Source of the DNA: Verrucomicrobiota bacterium
GTDB lineage: Bacteria > Verrucomicrobiota > Verrucomicrobiia > Opitutales > Opitutaceae
Direction of reading: 5' to 3'
Assembly (NCBI GenBank): GCA_023386835.1
Contig: JAEWIY010000033.1
Span: 1 to 11,135 of the forward strand
Length of the DNA: 11,135 nucleotides
The translations under genes and the position numbers were made by a program. The notes under the pieces were generated by a model that had not been told where the DNA came from, made no database searches, and saw only the letters and a program-made list of their open reading frames with translations. Shown here in pieces: positions 1-6,884 of this stretch. Position 1 is the first letter of the stretch; each line of letters begins with the position of its first letter.

Positions 1-3
1 AAG

Positions 4-33
4 AAGGCGCGCCGCCTTCCGGGGGCGCGCCTT
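4..33 (-). terminator. Hairpin terminator, possibly bidirectional
   Basis: A perfect 10-bp stem (4-13 pairing with 24-33) encloses a 10-base loop. Read on the minus strand it lies 37 bases past the stop codon of the thioredoxin-fold gene and is followed by TTCTT before the window edge. Read on the plus strand it is followed by TCTCGATT, so it could also end a plus-strand gene to the left of the window. The T-rich tails are short on both sides, so efficiency is uncertain. Confidence 0.55.
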
Positions 34-69
34 TCTCGATTGGGGGCGCGTGTCGTCGCGCCGGTTCTT

Positions 70-1065
70 TCAGAGGCTCTGCAGCTTTTCGATGAACGGC
101 TTCGGACCGCCGGTCTCGTAGCCGAGGTCACCCGCTACGGTTCCGTCGGGCTTCAGGACGACGACTGTCGGGTATCCACGGACACCATACTGCTGCGCGA
201 GTTGCTGATTTTGCTTGGTCTGGGCCGCCGGCAGGCGGAAGCCACGGGGGAAGTCCAGCTTGACCAGGACAAGGTTCTCCGCCGCGAAATCCGCAAATTC
301 GGGCATGCGAAGAATCTCCCGTTCCAGACGCATGCACCAGCCGCACCAATCGGAGCCGGTGAAAAAGAGGAACACGTTTCGGTTTTCCTCCTTCGCCTTT
401 TCCAGGGCCGCGGCATAGTCCGTGAGCCAGGGCGCCTTTTGGCGCTGCTCCAACGGCAAGGCGGCCAGCGCGCGCGCCCGCACCAGCAGGTCCGTTTGCG
501 TCGGGGGAATGGCGATCGCCTGGGCGTCGGCCATGCTCCAGACATGCAGCGCCTGCTTGACCACGTCTGCCGCAATGACCTCGTCGCCCGGCTTCTTCAC
601 ATCCTTCGGGAAGTCGAGCTGAACATACGTGGTGACGAACGGTGGGAGGAGCGTGCGATCCTTGCTGATGGCGGCGAGGTCGACCGCGCGCTGTTCCGGC
701 GTCAGGCTTTGCCAGTAGCGATTGGAGGCCTCAAGCAGATCCGTGTGATTGGGTTCGAGCGCCACCCCGGCGCCGTCGGGCAACAGCGCCTCCACCTGAC
801 GGGGCATCACCCGAGTGACGCGCAGGATGGCGCCAGCGGGAACGGAGCTCCCGTCCTGGAACTCAAGGGACTCCTTCAGCTTCACTTCCGGAGCCCAGCG
901 TTCCGGACGGTTGACCAAGTCATTCCATTTCCAGGTCTCCGTATTCGGCGTCTGGCTACCGGCACTTTGGGTCCGGTTGGCCTGCGCGAGAAGAAGCGTC
1001 GGCGCCGTCAGAAGGCCGAGTGTCAGGACAAGCAACGACAGAAGACGGGGAGCGGGTCTGTTCAT
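70..1065 (-). CDS. Secreted thioredoxin-fold protein (CGWC active site)
   Basis: This 331-residue protein starts at an ATG with no clear ribosome binding site. Residues 1-28 form a signal peptide (arginine near the start, leucine-rich core, cleavage probably near LLLAQA), so it acts outside the cytoplasm. Residues about 210-331 form a thioredoxin fold of the thioredoxin_7/DUF255-like kind: FFTGSDWCGWC carries the redox pair C241/C244, and GYPT carries the cis-proline P299. The first half has two related segments, VALEPNHTDLL (about 101-111) and IAIPPTQTDLL (about 185-194), which look like duplicated small beta-rich domains. The likely role is thiol-disulfide exchange or protein repair in the periplasm; the partner is unknown. 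It is the last gene of the minus-strand run, 286 bases after the hydrolase gene, and may have its own promoter. The family call is strong; the exact function is not known. Confidence 0.85.
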   Translation of the reverse strand: MNRPAPRLLSLLVLTLGLLTAPTLLLAQANRTQSAGSQTPNTETWKWNDLVNRPERWAPEVKLKESLEFQDGSSVPAGAILRVTRVMPRQVEALLPDGAGVALEPNHTDLLEASNRYWQSLTPEQRAVDLAAISKDRTLLPPFVTTYVQLDFPKDVKKPGDEVIAADVVKQALHVWSMADAQAIAIPPTQTDLLVRARALAALPLEQRQKAPWLTDYAAALEKAKEENRNVFLFFTGSDWCGWCMRLEREILRMPEFADFAAENLVLVKLDFPRGFRLPAAQTKQNQQLAQQYGVRGYPTVVVLKPDGTVAGDLGYETGGPKPFIEKLQSL

Positions 1066-1171
1066 GTTCGAAACGAAGCTTGAGGGGTGGGGGTGGTGTA
1101 CGCCGTGAGTGATCGCGTCCGCACGGGCGGAACGGGCGTCGCCGAGTGTGGCGAAATGGCCCGGGAGACAT

Positions 1172-1204
1172 CAAGCGGAGACGCTTGGAATTCAAGGAAT
1201 TCAA
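1172..1204. promoter_or_regulatory. Inverted repeat abutting a 9-bp tandem repeat upstream of the thioredoxin-fold gene
   Basis: CAAGCG-GAGA-CGCTTG (1172-1187) is a perfect 6-bp inverted repeat. It abuts two tandem copies of GGAATTCAA (1187-1195 and 1196-1204). The cluster lies about 110-140 bases upstream of the thioredoxin-fold start codon, in the 286-base gap after the hydrolase gene. It may be a regulator site, but I see no convincing -35/-10 pair beside it. The function is an inference only. Confidence 0.25.
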
Positions 1205-1351
1205 CAAGTCTGTTTCCACGCGACCAGCCTGTTAAGTCCCGGTTTTGCTTGCCGAGAGAGCCCGGCCACACGACCGACTGGCCCGCTGAGTGCCGGCTGA
1301 CCCAGCCTGGTCGGTGGACGCTGGGCGGTGAACGCGGGACGGCAGCGGGCG

Positions 1352-2323
1352 CTAGACGACCACGGTCTGCCCGATCTGATGCAGGGGCAGCCGATCGGGT
1401 TCCGCCGCGAGGGCGGCGCGGGTGCGTTCGAGCGGCTCGTCGAACGGCTCGCGGCTGAGTTCAAACGTCTGGTGATGGATCGGCACAAACAACCGCGCCC
1501 CGGCTGCGTCAGCCATTGCGACGGCTTGCTCGGGCGTGCAATGATTCGCGATCCAGGGATCGTAGGCGCCGACCGGCATGAAGGCCGCCTCGAACGGTCC
1601 GTGTGAACGGTGGCTGCGGGCAAAGAGCGGCGTGTCCGCAGTGTCGCCGCCGAAGAGGAGTTTCCGGCCGTTACGTTCGACAATGAAACCCGTGTAGCCG
1701 CGCCAGGTATCGCGGCGCACCCGCGCGCCCCAGTGTTTCACCTCGATGCTCCGGACCAGGGCGTCGCCGCGAGGGGTCTTGACGCGCACGGTTTCGCCCC
1801 AGCGTAGTTCGTCCGCGCTGGCGAAGCGTTTCCGGGGCAGCAAATCGGCCGTGCCCTGAGCGAGCACGGCGGCCGGACGGCTGCGCAGCGCGGCCAGCGT
1901 GGGCCGGTCGAGGTGGTCAAAGTGCGCGTGTGTCACCAACACCAAATCGATCGGCGGTAGTTCGTCCGGCGAGAGTGCGGGCGCGGTGAGGCGTTTCGGT
2001 CCCAAGGTGCCGAGTGTGAGATCGACTCCGACGCGCGGGTACAGGGCGGGGTCGACGAGCAGCCGCAGGCCGTAAAAATTGACCAATACGGTGGCGTGTC
2101 CCAGCCACGCGAACGTCAGCCGATGATCGTCCCAAGCGTGCGGAGTCGGCTTATCTTGGGCCGGCAGAATGGCGCGGCTGGCCTCGGCAAGCCGCGCGCG
2201 GAGAAACCGGGCCGGCCAGGAAGAGGAGAAGCCGAGCCAGGCAGCGCCGCCCGTCGCGCCGACGGCCAACACCGCCTGGCCGACGAAGGCCCGTCGCGAG
2301 ATGCGCTTCCGCTTTTCCGTCAT
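1352..2323 (-). CDS. Tat-exported MBL-fold metal-dependent hydrolase (RomA/NAPE-PLD/UlaG-like)
   Basis: This is a 323-residue metallo-beta-lactamase-fold hydrolase. The reading frame is open up to 2503, but I start it at the ATG at 2323. From there the protein opens with a twin-arginine signal (SRRAFV, R10/R11) followed by an alanine/glycine-rich membrane segment to about residue 33, while the 60 residues further upstream look non-coding. The metal site is visible: THAHFDHLD (H132, H134, D136, H137), then KHWGAR (H197), GGDTAD (D227) and PIHHQTF (H283/H284). WLGHATVLVN near residue 73 is typical of the lactamase_B_2 branch that includes RomA, UlaG and NAPE-PLD. It probably hydrolyses an ester or phosphodiester in the periplasm with two bound metals; the substrate cannot be read from the sequence. 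It follows the TonB receptor gene by 253 bases. No strong terminator lies between them: only a 5-bp hairpin at 2520-2539, with no T-run. Confidence 0.85.
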   Translation of the reverse strand: MTEKRKRISRRAFVGQAVLAVGATGGAAWLGFSSSWPARFLRARLAEASRAILPAQDKPTPHAWDDHRLTFAWLGHATVLVNFYGLRLLVDPALYPRVGVDLTLGTLGPKRLTAPALSPDELPPIDLVLVTHAHFDHLDRPTLAALRSRPAAVLAQGTADLLPRKRFASADELRWGETVRVKTPRGDALVRSIEVKHWGARVRRDTWRGYTGFIVERNGRKLLFGGDTADTPLFARSHRSHGPFEAAFMPVGAYDPWIANHCTPEQAVAMADAAGARLFVPIHHQTFELSREPFDEPLERTRAALAAEPDRLPLHQIGQTVVV

Positions 2324-2576
2324 CGGTGAACAGCACGGTTTGGGGAAATAGCCGGCAGGCAAGCCGAAGTGCGTGGATGGCGCAGTCCTCGCGCAGAACA
2401 GGTGCAACGATCGTGCGCGACCTGAAGGGGGCGGGTGCGTCGGAATCGCTGTGAGAAGCGTGCGGTGGTGGGTGGGGCCGGGCCGTGCGTTCGTCGCGGC
2501 CACTCACCACGGCGTAGCGCCCGCCTGAATACAAGCGGGTGGCTGCAACCGGCGGCGGGGGGGCGAAGCGGTGTGG

Positions 2577-4730
2577 TTAGAACGTCAACGTGGCGGACAA
2601 CCAGAGCCGGCGCGGCTCGTAGTGGTTGCTGTACACGCTGGTGTAGCTGATCGCGCCCGTGTTGCGGTTGCTGACGTAGGGCCGGTAGTCGACGAAGTCC
2701 TTGTCGAGCAGGTTTGAGAGGGTGGCGTTGAAGACCAGTCGCTCGGTCGCCTGGAAGCCTGCGCCGAGGTTGAAGAGCGCATACGCCTTGTAATCGCCCA
2801 GCGTGGCCTTGGCCGTGCTCGTTGCGCTGTCCGGATTGCGGAAACGTTCGCCGCGATATTCGCCGGCGAGCCAGAGCGAGAGGCGCTCCGTGGCTTCCCA
2901 CCGCACGCGTGCATTGGCCATGTGGCGCGGCGTGTCATAGAGCGGCTGGCCGGCGGTGGGGCCGCTCTTCTGCTCGCTCTCCGTGTAGGTGTAGTTGCCC
3001 GTCAGCGTCCAGACCGGCGAGAGCCGGATCCGAGTGGAGACCTCGGCGCCGTAGGTCACGGCTCGGTCGACGTTGATGAGTTGCGAGAATTCGTCGACCG
3101 CGGGCCAGTGGCCGTAGTTGACGGAGCCCGGACGGTTGGGTTCAGCCGCCCAGGTCGCGTTGAGCAAGCCTGGTCCGTTGGCGATCTTGTCCTCAAATTC
3201 GTTGTAGAACAGCGTGGCCGCGATCCGGAAGCTGCTGTTGCGCTCGTGAATGACGCCCAACTCGGTCGACGTGCTCGTTTCCGGTTTCAGACTTGGTGTG
3301 CCGATCGTCGGGCGCGTCCCCTGACCGGTGAAACCCGTGATGCCCTCCGCGATTTGATCGAGGCGCGGCACCTTGAAGCCCTGGCTGACGCCGCCCTTCC
3401 AGGTCCACCGCGGACTCGCGTTCCAGACCAGGTAAGCGCGCGGGTTGAAGTGGTCGCCAAATTGCGAGTGCTCGTCATAGCGGCCGCCGAGAGTCGCGGC
3501 GAAGTTTGGGCGGAACCGCCACTCGTCTTCGAGGAAAAGCGCCCATTGCTCCTGCCTGTACGGAGCGGGTGCGACACCATCCACCATCTCTGCGTCCCAC
3601 CATTGACCACCGATGGAGACGGTGTGGGCATCGATCGGGATGACGGCCTTCGTGTCGAATACGACGTTCTCGTTCGTCAGGTCGCGACGACTGCCCGGGG
3701 CCTTGCCGGGAGTTCCGGGCGGAATGGTGCGGCCGATCGTCTCGGTCTCGTTCCGCATCAGGCTGGATTCAATCAGGCTCTGTCCAACGCGCCAAGTGTG
3801 GGCGAGGGTATACTGGTCGCGGTTGAACTTCAGTTCCTCCTCGTAGCCCTGTTCACCGAGCGTGCCGAGCTGGGCGTTGCGGTTGTCGTAGCTCTGACGG
3901 TAGAAGTCGCCGTCGAGCCAGAGGTCGTGATCCGGATGCGCGATCAAGGCGAGGCGTGCGCCGAAGGTGGAGATCTCGGCCGCCACAGGGCTCGGACCCC
4001 GTTTGCTCACCTCGAGCGGCTGGCCCGCTTCATCAAGGTAAGTGAGATCAGAAGCAAAACGTTCGAAGAAGCTGCCGCGTAACGTGAGGCCGAGCACGCG
4101 CGGGACCAAGGGTCCGGTGAGGTAGAGTTGGCCATGGTGGGAGTCACCGTAGTCGCGGTCCTCCTGAAGGGTACCGGAGACGGTCAGACTGCCGCCCCAG
4201 CGTTCCTGAACCTTGCGCGTGATGATGTTGACCACCCCGCCCATGGCATCGGAACCGTACAAGGTCGACATGGGGCCACGGATGACCTCGATCCGCTCAA
4301 TGGCCGCGGGCGGGGGAAGGAAACTCGTCGAAGTTTCGCCGAAGCCGTTGGGGGTGATGTTGCCGGCGGCGTTCTGTCGGCGGCCGTCGACCAGAATCAA
4401 CGTATAGTCACTCGGCATGCCGCGGATGCTGATGTTCAACCCACCCGTTTTCCCGGCTGAAGCGCCGACGTCGACGCCTTCGATATCCACCATGGCCTCG
4501 GCCAGGCTCGCGATCCGCCGCTCCGCCAAGCTCGTTCCGGAGATCATCGAGATCGACGCCGGGGCGTTGATCAGCGCTTGGGTAAAACCGGCCGCGGTCA
4601 CGACCATCGTGTCGAGCGTCTGCGGTGAGTCCGACGCGAAGCCGCCCGCGTCAGCGCGAGAGCGAGGAGCGCAGACCGAACAAGCGGCTGATAACAGAAG
4701 CGTGGAGCGGACGAACGATGACAGGCGCAT
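2577..4730 (-). CDS. TonB-dependent outer-membrane receptor, FepA/CirA type
   Basis: The 717 residues match the length of a complete TonB-dependent receptor. A signal peptide (about 1-26) precedes a TonB box (DTMVVTA, 40-46). The plug domain (about 50-172) contains SIRGMPSDYTLILVDGRR and the characteristic IEVIRGPMSTLYGSDAMGG block (148-165). The rest is a 22-strand-type barrel with family landmarks: FAATLGGRYDEHS (410-422), GFKVPRL (451-457) and SLKPETSTSTELG (480-492). It ends in the aromatic outer-membrane signal ATLTF. It should bind a scarce ligand, most likely a ferric siderophore or similar chelate, and import it using TonB-ExbBD energy. The ligand is an inference from resemblance to FepA and CirA; a cobalamin or other ligand is possible. 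An AraC regulator gene ends 80 bases upstream in the same direction, which suggests local control. Confidence 0.92.
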   Translation of the reverse strand: MRLSSFVRSTLLLSAACSVCAPRSRADAGGFASDSPQTLDTMVVTAAGFTQALINAPASISMISGTSLAERRIASLAEAMVDIEGVDVGASAGKTGGLNISIRGMPSDYTLILVDGRRQNAAGNITPNGFGETSTSFLPPPAAIERIEVIRGPMSTLYGSDAMGGVVNIITRKVQERWGGSLTVSGTLQEDRDYGDSHHGQLYLTGPLVPRVLGLTLRGSFFERFASDLTYLDEAGQPLEVSKRGPSPVAAEISTFGARLALIAHPDHDLWLDGDFYRQSYDNRNAQLGTLGEQGYEEELKFNRDQYTLAHTWRVGQSLIESSLMRNETETIGRTIPPGTPGKAPGSRRDLTNENVVFDTKAVIPIDAHTVSIGGQWWDAEMVDGVAPAPYRQEQWALFLEDEWRFRPNFAATLGGRYDEHSQFGDHFNPRAYLVWNASPRWTWKGGVSQGFKVPRLDQIAEGITGFTGQGTRPTIGTPSLKPETSTSTELGVIHERNSSFRIAATLFYNEFEDKIANGPGLLNATWAAEPNRPGSVNYGHWPAVDEFSQLINVDRAVTYGAEVSTRIRLSPVWTLTGNYTYTESEQKSGPTAGQPLYDTPRHMANARVRWEATERLSLWLAGEYRGERFRNPDSATSTAKATLGDYKAYALFNLGAGFQATERLVFNATLSNLLDKDFVDYRPYVSNRNTGAISYTSVYSNHYEPRRLWLSATLTF

Positions 4731-4740
4731 CGCAGAACAT

Positions 4741-4753
4741 GAGACTCAGTCTC
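4741..4753. promoter_or_regulatory. 13-bp palindrome just upstream of the TonB receptor start
   Basis: GAGACT-C-AGTCTC is a perfect 6-bp inverted repeat with one central base. It begins 10 bases upstream of the receptor's ATG (4730), where a ribosome binding site would normally lie; no Shine-Dalgarno sequence is seen there. It could be an operator close to the transcription start, or it could occur by chance. Confidence 0.3.
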
Positions 4754-4777
4754 GAGGAATTGAGGCCAGCTCTCGCT

Positions 4778-4804
4778 CTGTCCACTCTGCTAAGTTGCTG
4801 TCCA
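4778..4804 (-). promoter_or_regulatory. 20-bp-spaced direct repeat, candidate AraC-type operator
   Basis: Read on the minus strand, TGGACAG occurs twice (4804-4798 and 4784-4778), with starts exactly 20 bases apart, and both copies share one further matching base two positions upstream. AraC-family dimers often bind direct repeats about two helical turns apart, with the promoter-proximal copy overlapping the -35 box. TGGACA in the proximal copy resembles TTGACA, and a poor -10 (AATTCC) follows at 17 bases, as expected for an activator-dependent promoter. The repeat lies wholly in the 80-base gap between the AraC gene and the receptor gene. The sequence is direct observation; the assignment is inference. 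Confidence 0.35.
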
Positions 4805-4810
4805 GTTACG

Positions 4811-5755
4811 CTACGCTGGCCGCGCGGATGCTGGGCGCTGTAATTGGGCACGAGCTTGGTTCGGCGTTTGGCCGGTCCGTCGTTTAAAAAACCGCCCGAA
4901 ATTCGAGGGCGTCTTAAATCCCAATTCGTACGAGACTTCCGCCATCGACAAGCTGGTGTACGCGAGCAGTCGCCGGCCCTCGAGCAGCAGCCGGTCTTCG
5001 ATCAGCTGCGCGGGTGATTTCCCGGTTTGAGCGCGCACGTGCTGCGCCAGGGTCGCGTTCGAAACGCCGAGGCGGCGAGCGAAGGCGCTGGCGTGGTGCG
5101 TCTGCCGGTAGCGGTGTTCCAGCTCCGCGAGGAACCGTGCTGACAGGTCAGGTCGGCGCGTTTCTGGGGCTCGGTGAGCGGCGCTGGCCGCATGAGTGCT
5201 GTAGATCAGCAGCACTTGTTCCAGCCGCGCCCGGGTGAGTTCGCGGCCGATCGCGCCCGTCGGAGTCGGTGCGGTCAGGAGCTGTTCGCAAAGGGCACTC
5301 ACCGACGCGTGCTCGACGTCTGGCAAGGTGACGACCTGGAGTCCGGCGGAGAGGGGAACGTAGCTCGGCAGACCGACCGGTGAGCGGTGGCTGAGAGCCG
5401 CAAAGAGGTCCGCGGTGAACGAGATGAGATAGCCTCGAAAGCTCGTGTCGGACGCCCACGCGTGGATGCGGCCGGGCGGGATGAGGACGAGCGAGCCGGC
5501 AGGAATGGAGACTCGTCCGGTTTCACTCTCGTACTGCGGACGGCCCGTCTCCACCCAGAACAACTCGAAGAAATCGTGCCGGTGCGGCGCGGCGACGGCG
5601 CGTGGCGCCGCTTCGCCCGAGATCCGCCGGGCGGTGCAACCGCCGATTGGCGTAGGCTGCGCCAGCAGCGGCACCCGCGCACGGCCGACGCGCGTGCCCG
5701 GGATCGACCGGGAGGCGGCCGGCAGGGGCGCGGGAGCGGAGAGTCGAGCGTGCAC
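4811..5755 (-). CDS. AraC-family transcriptional regulator beside the TonB receptor
   Basis: The protein has up to 314 residues. The N-terminal cupin-like sensing domain contains PHRHDFFELFWVETG (57-71) and IPAGSLVLIPPGRIHAW (84-100), the usual AraC_binding pattern. The C-terminal DNA-binding domain has two helix-turn-helix units, about residues 222-243 (SAFARRLGVSNATLAQHV) and 270-293, with the family signature ELGFKTPSNFGRFFKRRTG. The start is uncertain. The longest frame begins at a GTG (5755), and the first 27 residues look unstructured; another GTG at 5674 would give 287 residues. Neither has a good ribosome binding site. It lies 60 bases after the oxygenase gene and 80 bases before the receptor gene, all in one direction, so it probably senses a ligand and activates the receptor. 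A direct repeat fit for an AraC dimer lies just downstream. Confidence 0.9.
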   Translation of the reverse strand: MHARLSAPAPLPAASRSIPGTRVGRARVPLLAQPTPIGGCTARRISGEAAPRAVAAPHRHDFFELFWVETGRPQYESETGRVSIPAGSLVLIPPGRIHAWASDTSFRGYLISFTADLFAALSHRSPVGLPSYVPLSAGLQVVTLPDVEHASVSALCEQLLTAPTPTGAIGRELTRARLEQVLLIYSTHAASAAHRAPETRRPDLSARFLAELEHRYRQTHHASAFARRLGVSNATLAQHVRAQTGKSPAQLIEDRLLLEGRRLLAYTSLSMAEVSYELGFKTPSNFGRFFKRRTGQTPNQARAQLQRPASARPA

Positions 5756-5815
5756 GCCTCAACGTCGGCCGAATCACCCGCCCAGCGCAACCGCAGCGTT
5801 GGGCTCCGGAAACGG

Positions 5816-5831
5816 TTACTCGTCCGAGTAA
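5816..5831. repeat. 16-bp palindrome over the oxygenase stop codon
   Basis: TTACTCG-TC-CGAGTAA has perfect 7-bp arms and a 2-base centre. The left arm includes the oxygenase stop codon (5816-5818, minus strand), and the palindrome covers the last five codons. The centre is too tight for a good RNA hairpin and no T-run follows. It may be a protein site near the start of the AraC gene, or chance. Confidence 0.25.
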
Positions 5832-6823
5832 ACGAGTTGTTCCTTTGTCACCCAGTCCACGCAGCCGGTCCGACCGTCGCGCCGCAGGAGCGGTTGGGCG
5901 ATGTTGGCGTAACCGCGGTAGGAATACGGATCCTTCCCGGCGACGATCACCACGTCCCGATAGTCGTGTTTGGCGACGGAAGTCTTGGGCGGCAGCGTCT
6001 GCCACGGCAGGAACGACTCGCAGCTCATGAAATGGTTGACCAACGCGCGGCGGTAGGTGCCTTCGGGCGCCCGGTTGGGCAGCGAGCGATGCAGCAGGTA
6101 ACCGTTGAAAAAAACGACCGAACCGGCCTCGACCTCCACCGGCACCGCGTCCTCGTCGGAGTAGGGGAAACCGACGCTCTCCTCGGAGCAGTCGAAGCGG
6201 CGGTCGCCGTGCCAGTGCTGTTCCCACAGAAGGCCCGGCTTGTGTGATCCGGGGATGACCCACAAACCGCCATTCTCCACCGTGGCACGGTCCAGCGCGA
6301 TCCAGCCTCCGGTCAGCGAGCGATCCCGGGTTGGGATGTAGTCCTCGTCCTGATGCCATGCCTGGCCCGGCTTGCCGGAGGACTTGATGAAGAGCATCGA
6401 CTGCATCGCCTTCACGTTCGGTCCGATGACGGTCGTGAGGACCTTCAGGGTCGCCGCGTTCGTGAGCGTCGCCTTCATGAGCGGCGAGAACTTGTGCGGG
6501 AAGTGAATGCAGAGGAACTGCCGCAGCACCTCGGCGTCGCTCAGCGCGTCGGGCAAACGCTCCGCGCCCTGGATTTCACCACGCTTCCCTCGACAGATGA
6601 GGGTAGTTTCCTCTTTCAGCGCGGCGATCTCGTCCTCGGCGAACGCATCCTCCATCACGCAGTAGCCGTAGGCGTCGTAAAATGTGCCGATGGCGGCCGG
6701 GTCTGCGTCGGGCGAAAAGTAGCCGGGCGGACGTTGCGCCGGAAAACGGCTGGAGCGTGTGCCGGCGGAACCAGCTGCTGGGGTGGGGGCGTCGGAAACA
6801 GCAGGAACGTGGGTGGTGTTCAT
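5816..6823 (-). CDS. Phytanoyl-CoA dioxygenase (PhyH) family Fe(II)/2-oxoglutarate oxygenase
   Basis: This is a cytoplasmic oxygenase of 335 residues, close to the usual size for the family. I use the ATG at 6823; an in-frame GTG at 6835 would add four residues. The iron-binding triad is clear. WHQDEDYIP gives H157 and D159, and NGYLLHRSLPNRA gives H245. The arginine pair in YRRALVNHF (R258/R259) would bind 2-oxoglutarate. WIALDRATVENGGLWVIPGSH is the conserved core strand and loop. Such enzymes hydroxylate small molecules or amino-acid-like substrates using oxygen and 2-oxoglutarate; real phytanoyl-CoA is unlikely to be the substrate here. An AraC regulator gene diverges from it 61 bases away, a frequent arrangement for such oxygenases, and a second AraC gene and the TonB receptor gene follow. 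The substrate is unknown. Confidence 0.9.
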   Translation of the reverse strand: MNTTHVPAVSDAPTPAAGSAGTRSSRFPAQRPPGYFSPDADPAAIGTFYDAYGYCVMEDAFAEDEIAALKEETTLICRGKRGEIQGAERLPDALSDAEVLRQFLCIHFPHKFSPLMKATLTNAATLKVLTTVIGPNVKAMQSMLFIKSSGKPGQAWHQDEDYIPTRDRSLTGGWIALDRATVENGGLWVIPGSHKPGLLWEQHWHGDRRFDCSEESVGFPYSDEDAVPVEVEAGSVVFFNGYLLHRSLPNRAPEGTYRRALVNHFMSCESFLPWQTLPPKTSVAKHDYRDVVIVAGKDPYSYRGYANIAQPLLRRDGRTGCVDWVTKEQLVYSDE

Positions 6824-6884
6824 GGATGTCGCCACAGCCTAACATCCCGATTGCGTTTTCGACAGCCGTGGCATTCTCCGAAAC
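6824..6884. promoter_or_regulatory. Divergent promoter region, oxygenase / AraC
   Basis: These 61 bases separate two divergent start codons, so they must hold the promoters of both genes unless one is transcribed from inside its neighbour. ACAGCC occurs twice (6834-6839 and 6862-6867), and GCCAC (6831-6835) faces GTGGC (6868-6872). No clear -35/-10 pair stands out and no Shine-Dalgarno sequence precedes either start. The promoter role rests on gene layout, not on a motif. Confidence 0.5.

Noticed and set aside
40..1083. Long plus-strand reading frame of 347 codons
   Set aside because: It is the antisense shadow of the thioredoxin-fold gene. The minus-strand frame has a signal peptide and an active site; this one is arginine-rich without any domain pattern.
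2324..2503. N-terminal extension of the MBL-fold hydrolase by 60 codons
   Set aside because: The extension would bury the twin-arginine signal inside the protein, and its composition (proline, histidine, arginine) looks like translated non-coding sequence.
2520..2539. Hairpin after the TonB receptor as a terminator
   Set aside because: The stem is only 5 bp with a 10-base loop and there is no T-run.
2922..4082. Plus-strand reading frame of 386 codons
   Set aside because: It lies antisense within the TonB receptor gene, whose plug and barrel motifs are unmistakable; long antisense frames are common at this GC content.
5387..6247. Plus-strand frame of 286 codons across the AraC-oxygenase junction
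   Set aside because: It is antisense to two well-supported genes and has no recognisable domain.
6869..6884. TGGCAT upstream of the divergent AraC gene as a sigma-54 -24 element
   Set aside because: No GC doublet occurs at the required spacing; the following bases read TCTCCGAAAC.
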